Origin: Roseateles terrae
GTDB lineage: Bacteria; Pseudomonadota; Gammaproteobacteria; Burkholderiales; Burkholderiaceae_C
DNA length: 64,000 nucleotides
NCBI RefSeq assembly: GCF_014192155.1
Contig: NZ_JACHXO010000001.1
Coordinates: 1,390,069 to 1,454,068 of the forward strand
Reading direction: 5' to 3'
In this document: piece after piece, positions 59,092-64,000 of the stretch
Layout of the letters: the number at the start of each line of letters is the position of its first letter
How positions within the stretch are numbered: the first letter of the stretch is position 1
The notes under the pieces: generated by a model
Seen by the model: only the letters and a program-made list of their open reading frames with translations
Databases searched by the model: none
What the model was told of the DNA's origin: nothing
Program-made: the position numbers and the translations under genes

Positions 59092-60143
59092 ACCCGGGCT
59101 CGCTGGAAGAGCGCCTGCAGCGCGCCTGGCGGGACAACGACCGCCTGGCGTTCTGGCTGCGTCCGCTCGGTGCCCTGCATGCCGGCGTGCTTCGGCTGAA
59201 GGTGGCGCTCTATCGGCTCGGACTCAAACGGGCGGCACGCCTGCCCGTGCCGGTGGTGGTGGTCGGCAACTGGGTCGTCGGCGGCGCCGGCAAGACCCCC
59301 ACCACCCTCGCCATCCTGGCCATCCTCGCACGCGCCGGCATCCGCGCCGGTGTGATTTCCCGCGGCTACGGCCGGGCCGACGACCAGCGCATCCGCGTCC
59401 TGCAGGACGGCGACCGCGCAGCCGATGTCGGCGACGAACCCCTGATGATCCATCTGCGTGCCCGGGTGCCCGTGGCCGTTGGCCGGGACCGTGTGGCCAC
59501 GGCGCAGGCACTGCTGACCGCCCATCCGGAGGTGCAGGTGCTGATCTCCGACGATGGCCTGCAACACTGGCGCCTGCCGCGCCAGCTGAGCGTGCTGGTC
59601 TTCGATGAGCGCGGCCTGGCCAATGGCCGTCTGCTGCCGGCCGGTCCGCTGCGGCAGTCCCGTCAGCTGCCGCCCCCGCCGGGCAGCAGCAACCGGCAGC
59701 TGGTGCTCTATTCGACGGGCCTGCGCAGCACCGGCCTGCCCGGCTACGTGGGCGTGAGGCAGCTCGCTGGCGCCACCGCGCTGGCCGACTGGTGGCGTGG
59801 CGAAGCGCCCCGCCTGGAGCGCCTGCACGCGCTGCGCGGCAAACCACTGATCGCCGCGGCGGGTCTGGCCCGTCCGCAGCGCTTCTTCGACATGCTGGGC
59901 GACCAGGGCCTGAGCTTCCGCGCCCTGCCCCTGCCCGACCATGCCTCGCTCGATCCGTTGCCCTGGGCGCGCACCGATGAGGTCGTCATCACCGAAAAAG
60001 ACGCCGTGAAATTGCGCCCGGAGGCGCTCCAAGGCTGTCGCATCTGGGTGGTGGCGCTAGACTTCCAGCCCGAACCTGCATTTGAGGAGGCGCTGCTCAA
60101 CGAGCTGTCGCGCCTGCTGCCTGATGGACCAAAGACTTCTTGA
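59088..60143 (+). CDS. lpxK: Tetraacyldisaccharide 4'-kinase
   Basis: The 351-residue enzyme phosphorylates the lipid A precursor. The Walker A appears as [39 protein letters not shown] and the C-terminal [11 protein letters not shown] are also family patterns. It lies in the conserved exbB-exbD-lpxK-trm112-kdsB order. The 3' end overlaps the next gene by 20 bases. Confidence 0.97.
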   Translation: MNPGSLEERLQRAWRDNDRLAFWLRPLGALHAGVLRLKVALYRLGLKRAARLPVPVVVVGNWVVGGAGKTPTTLAILAILARAGIRAGVISRGYGRADDQRIRVLQDGDRAADVGDEPLMIHLRARVPVAVGRDRVATAQALLTAHPEVQVLISDDGLQHWRLPRQLSVLVFDERGLANGRLLPAGPLRQSRQLPPPPGSSNRQLVLYSTGLRSTGLPGYVGVRQLAGATALADWWRGEAPRLERLHALRGKPLIAAAGLARPQRFFDMLGDQGLSFRALPLPDHASLDPLPWARTDEVVITEKDAVKLRPEALQGCRIWVVALDFQPEPAFEEALLNELSRLLPDGPKTS

Positions 60144-60333
60144 CATGCTGGTGTGCCCCGTCTGCAAGGGCCCACTGGAAGACCGTCGCCATGCCGACAC
60201 CGCCGGCAAGGCCCTGCCGGCGCGCGAACTGGTGTGCCCGGCGGACCGCCTGGCTTTTCCGGTGCGCGATGGCATTCCGGTGATGCTGGCCAGTGAGGCC
60301 CGCGTGCTGGACGCCGAGGGCGACGGGGCATGA
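60124..60333 (+). CDS. Trm112/YcaR family zinc protein
   Basis: This 69-residue protein matches the YcaR-type Trm112-like family: [14 protein letters not shown] holds Cxx[22 protein letters not shown] is the second half; only one Cys remains there, so zinc binding is probably weakened. It begins 20 bases before the end of lpxK, at ATG 60124, and its stop overlaps the kdsB start by four bases. Members of this family sit next to kdsB in many proteobacteria. Confidence 0.95.
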   Translation: MDQRLLDMLVCPVCKGPLEDRRHADTAGKALPARELVCPADRLAFPVRDGIPVMLASEARVLDAEGDGA

Positions 60334-61148
60334 GCCCCGCCGGCACGGCCGGCACCACTGCCGGCCCCGCGACGGGTGCGCTGCCCTTCCACATCATCAT
60401 CCCGGCGCGGCTTGCATCCACGCGCCTGCCCAACAAGCCGCTGGCGGACATCGCCGGCCTGCCGATGATCGTCCAGGTGGCGCGTCGCGCCGCCCTGGCG
60501 GGCGCTGCGCAGGTGGTGGTGGCGACCGACTCCGAAGAGGTCCGTCAGGCCTGCGACACCCATGGGGTGCGGGCGTTGATGACCCGTGCCGATCACGCCA
60601 GTGGCAGCGACCGTCTGGCCGAGGCCTGCGAGCAGCTCGGCCTGCCCGACGACGCGCTGGTGGTGAATGTGCAGGGCGACGAACCGCTGATCGCGCCCGG
60701 CATGATCCGCGCGTGCGCCGAGCTGCTGGCGCAGCGTCCGCAATGCCAGATGTCCACGGTGGCCCACGCCATCGATGACGACGCTGAATTCGCCAATCCG
60801 AATGTGGTGAAGCTGGTAACGGACGCACAGGGTCTGGCGCTGTATTTTTCCCGCGCACCCATTCCGTGGTGGCGAGACGCCCCCGGCGGCGGTGCCCGCA
60901 TCCGCCCGGGCGCCGTGATGCGCCATGTGGGCCTCTATGCCTATCGGGCCGGCTTCCTGCGCCGCTTCCCCACCCTGCCGGTCAGCCCGCTGGAGCAGAT
61001 CGAGGCGCTGGAGCAGCTGCGGGTGCTGTGGCACGGCGAGCGCATTGCGGTCTTCGTCAGCGACGAGCGGCCCGGTCCCGGCGTGGACACGCCTGAAGAC
61101 CTGGCGCGTGTGCGTGCCCTTCTGACAGGCGCCGCCTCCGTCCCCTGA
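60330..61148 (+). CDS. kdsB: 3-deoxy-manno-octulosonate cytidylyltransferase
   Basis: The 272-residue enzyme makes CMP-Kdo for LPS core assembly. Features are [61 protein letters not shown] and [12 protein letters not shown]. About 18 extra residues precede the core. It closes the exbB-kdsB cluster. An 8-bp hairpin (GACGGGCA/TGCCCGTC at 61152-61172) follows, without a T-run. Confidence 0.98.
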   Translation: MSPAGTAGTTAGPATGALPFHIIIPARLASTRLPNKPLADIAGLPMIVQVARRAALAGAAQVVVATDSEEVRQACDTHGVRALMTRADHASGSDRLAEACEQLGLPDDALVVNVQGDEPLIAPGMIRACAELLAQRPQCQMSTVAHAIDDDAEFANPNVVKLVTDAQGLALYFSRAPIPWWRDAPGGGARIRPGAVMRHVGLYAYRAGFLRRFPTLPVSPLEQIEALEQLRVLWHGERIAVFVSDERPGPGVDTPEDLARVRALLTGAASVP

Positions 61149-61218
61149 AACGACGGGCAGGGAATGCCCGTCAGCGGAGTGAAGGCCTGCGCATGCTATC
61201 CTCGCCCGCAGTTTTCGA

Positions 61219-61930
<712 letters not shown>

Positions 61931-61975
61931 TCCGTCTGCGAGGGACGGTCGGCTCGCGCCTCACCCCCTCTCAAG

Positions 61976-62003
61976 AAGGCGACCCCATCGGTCGCCTTTT
62001 TTT
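61976..62003 (+). terminator. Terminator of adk
   Basis: AAGGCGACC-N5-GGTCGCCTT with a run of seven T from 61997. It starts 46 bases after the adk stop. Confidence 0.92.
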
Positions 62004-62013
62004 CACATCACAA

Positions 62014-62029
62014 TTGACGTTAACGTCAA
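62014..62029. promoter_or_regulatory. Perfect 16-bp palindrome, likely operator
   Basis: TTGACGTTAACGTCAA is a perfect palindrome, 15 bases before the dehydrogenase ATG and directly before the ribosome site GGAAGGAGA. It resembles MerR-type LiuR/acyl-CoA-pathway operators (ACGTnnACGT core). No MerR-type gene is in the window. Confidence 0.7.
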
Positions 62030-62044
62030 CGGAAGGAGACAAAC

Positions 62045-62803
62045 ATGGATATTGCCAACAAGGTTTTCATCGTTACCGGCGGCGCCTCGGGCCTGGGCGA
62101 AGGCACGGCCCGGATGCTGGCCCGTGAAGGCGGCCAGGTGGTCATTGCCGACCTGCAGGCGGAGCGCGGCGAGGCGCTGGCCCATGAGCTGGGCGGCGTG
62201 TTCGTGAAGTGCGATGTGAGCCAGGAATCGGATGCGCAGGCCGTGGTCGCCACCGCCGTCGGCCGCGGCAAGCTGATGGGTCTGGTGAACTGCGCCGGCA
62301 TTGCACCCGCCGCCAAGACGGTGGGCAAAGATGGCGCGCATTCGCTGGCCGCCTTCTCGAAGGTGATTCAGGTGAACCTGATCGGCAGCTTCAACATGAT
62401 CCGCCTCGCGGCAGAGGCGATGTGCAAGAACGATCCAGAAGCCACCGGCGAGCGCGGCGTGATGATCTCCACCGCCTCGGTGGCCGCCTATGACGGCCAG
62501 ATCGGGCAGGCGGCGTATGCGGCCTCCAAGGGCGGCGTGGTGGGCATGACGCTGCCGATCGCCCGGGACCTGGCCCGCAACGGCATCCGCAACATGACGA
62601 TCGCGCCGGGCATCTTCGGCACGCCGATGCTGTTCGGCATGCCGCAGGAGGTGCAGGACGCGCTGGCTGCCAGCGTGCCCTTCCCTTCGCGCCTGGGCCG
62701 TCCGGAAGACTATGCCAAGCTGGTGCATCAGATCATCACCAACGACATGCTCAACGGTGAGGTGATCCGCCTGGACGGCGCCATCCGTCTGGCGCCGCGC
62801 TGA
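62045..62803 (+). CDS. SDR-family 3-hydroxyacyl-CoA dehydrogenase-like
   Basis: The 252-residue SDR enzyme has [10 protein letters not shown] (cofactor), NCAGIAPA, and the YxxxK active site in [24 protein letters not shown] with the preceding Ser in [27 protein letters not shown] follows. The closest pattern is the HSD17B10-type 3-hydroxyacyl-CoA/2-methyl-3-hydroxybutyryl-CoA dehydrogenase, acting in fatty-acid or isoleucine degradation. GGAAGGAGA precedes ATG 62045. The palindrome upstream supports regulated expression with other catabolic genes. Confidence 0.92.
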   Translation: MDIANKVFIVTGGASGLGEGTARMLAREGGQVVIADLQAERGEALAHELGGVFVKCDVSQESDAQAVVATAVGRGKLMGLVNCAGIAPAAKTVGKDGAHSLAAFSKVIQVNLIGSFNMIRLAAEAMCKNDPEATGERGVMISTASVAAYDGQIGQAAYAASKGGVVGMTLPIARDLARNGIRNMTIAPGIFGTPMLFGMPQEVQDALAASVPFPSRLGRPEDYAKLVHQIITNDMLNGEVIRLDGAIRLAPR

Positions 62804-62820
62804 TCGGCGTCTGCAAAAGA

Positions 62821-62853
62821 AAAACCCCCTGCGGCTTGCGCCCAGGGGGTTTT
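62821..62853. terminator. Bidirectional terminator
   Basis: AAAACCCCCT pairs with AGGGGGTTTT around 13 bases, with T-runs on both strands. It serves the dehydrogenase (plus) and the convergent TPR-like gene (minus). Confidence 0.88.
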
Positions 62854-62903
62854 TTCATGGAGAACCGTCCGGCGGGCTTGCACCCGCCCGGCAGTTCAAG
62901 CCA

Positions 62904-64000
62904 TCACTTCTTGCCGGAACGCGACACGACCAGCCACAGGCCCGCCAGATCGGCCGAGCCATCGGTACCCTTGACGGCGCGCCACGTGGCTTGCGCCTTG
63001 GCGGTTTCGCCGGCCAGGTATTGGGCGAGACCCTGGTAGAGCTTGGCATCGTCCGGGCGCTTGAAGTTGCCCTTGGCCATGCCTTCATCCACCAGCTTCA
63101 GGCCGGCGGCCTTCTGGCCACGTTGCACCTGGGCCAGACCCAGCTTCACCAGATCGTCACCGGCGCGGTCGGCACGGGCCGACTGCTCGTTGGCGGCCTG
63201 AGCCGCCACGGCATCCGCCACGCGCTTGTCGAGCAGGTCAGCCAGACGCTTCGGACGACCGTTGTCGTCGGTCGGCTTCAGCACGCCGGCAGCAAAGCCC
63301 TTCTCCAGGGCCTTCTTGCCTTCTTCCGGGAAGCCCGCAGCACCGGCCAGCTGAGCCAGCTCCATGTAGTCGTTGGCACCGGTCATGTTGTCGGTCGCCA
63401 GACGCAGGCGCAGCACATCGGTCTGATAGCGTGAAGCGCTGAAGCCCTTCTTGCTTTGCAGGTTGCCCAGCACGGCCGCCCACAGCTGCTTGGTCGGGTA
63501 GTAGTTCAGCTGCTTCTGGATGATCTGCGATTCAAGGGCGGTGTCGCCCTTCTTGTTCGCAGCCCACTGCGCGGTGTTCAGCGACTGCTGGGACGGTGCG
63601 CGACCGGCCTTTTCGTCAGCGGCGATTTCCGCCAGCGCATCCTTCAGCATCGGACCCACATCGCCCGACTTCATCTGGGCGCTGGCCTGGATCTGCTTCA
63701 CGGTGGCACTGGTGCCACCGGCGGCGAAGTACTTGTTGGCCCAATCCAGCGCCTTGGCGGTGTTGCCAGCGCGCAGGTAGGTGCCGGCGATGGATTCCAT
63801 CATCGGCAGCTTCTGCGCCGCTGGCAGACGGCCTGCCGCGTTCAGGGCGTCAAAGCCCTTGACCATGGCATCGGCATCGCCAGTACGCGAAGCAGCGGAA
63901 ATGCGCAGGCCTTCCAGCGCAGCGTTCTCGTCGGCATTGCGGCCCGGGACGGCTTCGGCTTCACGGATCTTGCCCATGGCCTCGACCGCCTTGCCTGCCT
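62904..64000 (-). CDS. Partial TPR-like protein, 5' end outside the window
   Basis: The visible 365 codons are an Ala/Lys-rich helical protein with TPR-like spacing: ADAMVKGFDALNAAGRLPAAQ, YLRAGNTAKALDWANKYFAAGG, and KLYQGLAQYLAGETAKAQATWRAVKG. The tail ends in LAGLWLVVSRSGKK. An internal ATG at 63977 has no clear ribosome site, and the frame stays open to the edge, so the true start is beyond it. Similar periplasmic proteins are uncharacterised. Confidence 0.75.
   Translation of the reverse strand, partial: AGKAVEAMGKIREAEAVPGRNADENAALEGLRISAASRTGDADAMVKGFDALNAAGRLPAAQKLPMMESIAGTYLRAGNTAKALDWANKYFAAGGTSATVKQIQASAQMKSGDVGPMLKDALAEIAADEKAGRAPSQQSLNTAQWAANKKGDTALESQIIQKQLNYYPTKQLWAAVLGNLQSKKGFSASRYQTDVLRLRLATDNMTGANDYMELAQLAGAAGFPEEGKKALEKGFAAGVLKPTDDNGRPKRLADLLDKRVADAVAAQAANEQSARADRAGDDLVKLGLAQVQRGQKAAGLKLVDEGMAKGNFKRPDDAKLYQGLAQYLAGETAKAQATWRAVKGTDGSADLAGLWLVVSRSGKK

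Overview
The window is about 64 kb of GC-rich chromosome from a betaproteobacterium, most likely Burkholderiales of the Roseateles/Mitsuaria/Rubrivivax type. The reasons are the gene order sodB-xseA-exbB-exbD-lpxK-trm112-kdsB-adk, the large cbb3 oxidase cluster, and codon use. The genus is an inference. About 60 protein genes, one tRNA gene and several pseudogenes are supported.

Layout: (1) 1-3.1 kb, minus strand: an unfamiliar three-gene set (lipoprotein, six-helix membrane protein, trypsin-like protease cut by the window edge). (2) 3.3-12.2 kb, minus strand: an efflux operon (periplasmic adaptor, ABC ATPase, TolC-like channel, two FtsX/MacB permeases, sigma-54 response regulator, histidine kinase). 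It is preceded by a near-perfect -24/-12 promoter and a palindrome plus half-site ladder that looks like the regulator's binding region. (3) 12.26-14.4 kb: two tandem paralogues of an unknown family. (4) 14.4-30.2 kb: mostly housekeeping genes (PaiB-like protein, tRNA-Ser, lysC, tilS, accA, DNA glycosylase, cysS, a TPR protein, ppiA, ppiB, lpxH, mtfA, an AraC regulator with a divergent AhpD-like gene, clpA-clpS, a cold-shock protein). tilS carries an in-frame hexanucleotide repeat. (5) 30.4-33.5 kb: a KaiC-like ATPase overlapping a hybrid histidine kinase. (6) 33.7-35.5 kb: a secreted GH16 beta-1,3-glucanase with a LacI-type operator upstream.

(7) 35.8-42.9 kb is an accessory and decaying region: DUF2809, EcsC, VOC, an orphan AAA ATPase, NTF2-like, a BLUF photoreceptor and small unknown genes. 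Among them are fragments of a HEAT-like gene, a PAP2 phosphatase, an IS66-family element and a P2-like phage capsid scaffold gene. (8) 43-55 kb, minus strand: icd, then the complete cbb3 oxidase locus read as ccoI-ccoS-ccoN-ccoO-ccoQ-ccoP-ccoG-fixH-like-hemN-TauE/SafE. A perfect FNR/Anr box lies before ccoN. Copper import, assembly, the oxidase and anaerobic haem synthesis are encoded together, which points to microaerobic respiration. (9) 55.3-64 kb: sodB and xseA (minus), then exbB-exbD-lpxK-trm112-kdsB and adk (plus), an SDR dehydrogenase behind a perfect 16-bp palindrome, and a partial TPR-like gene at the right edge.

I did not find a proven new system. The best candidates for undescribed biology are the lipoprotein/membrane/protease set, the tandem paralogues, and the sigma-54 efflux operon whose predicted mRNA is almost leaderless. 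No CRISPR array, rRNA or intact mobile element was seen.
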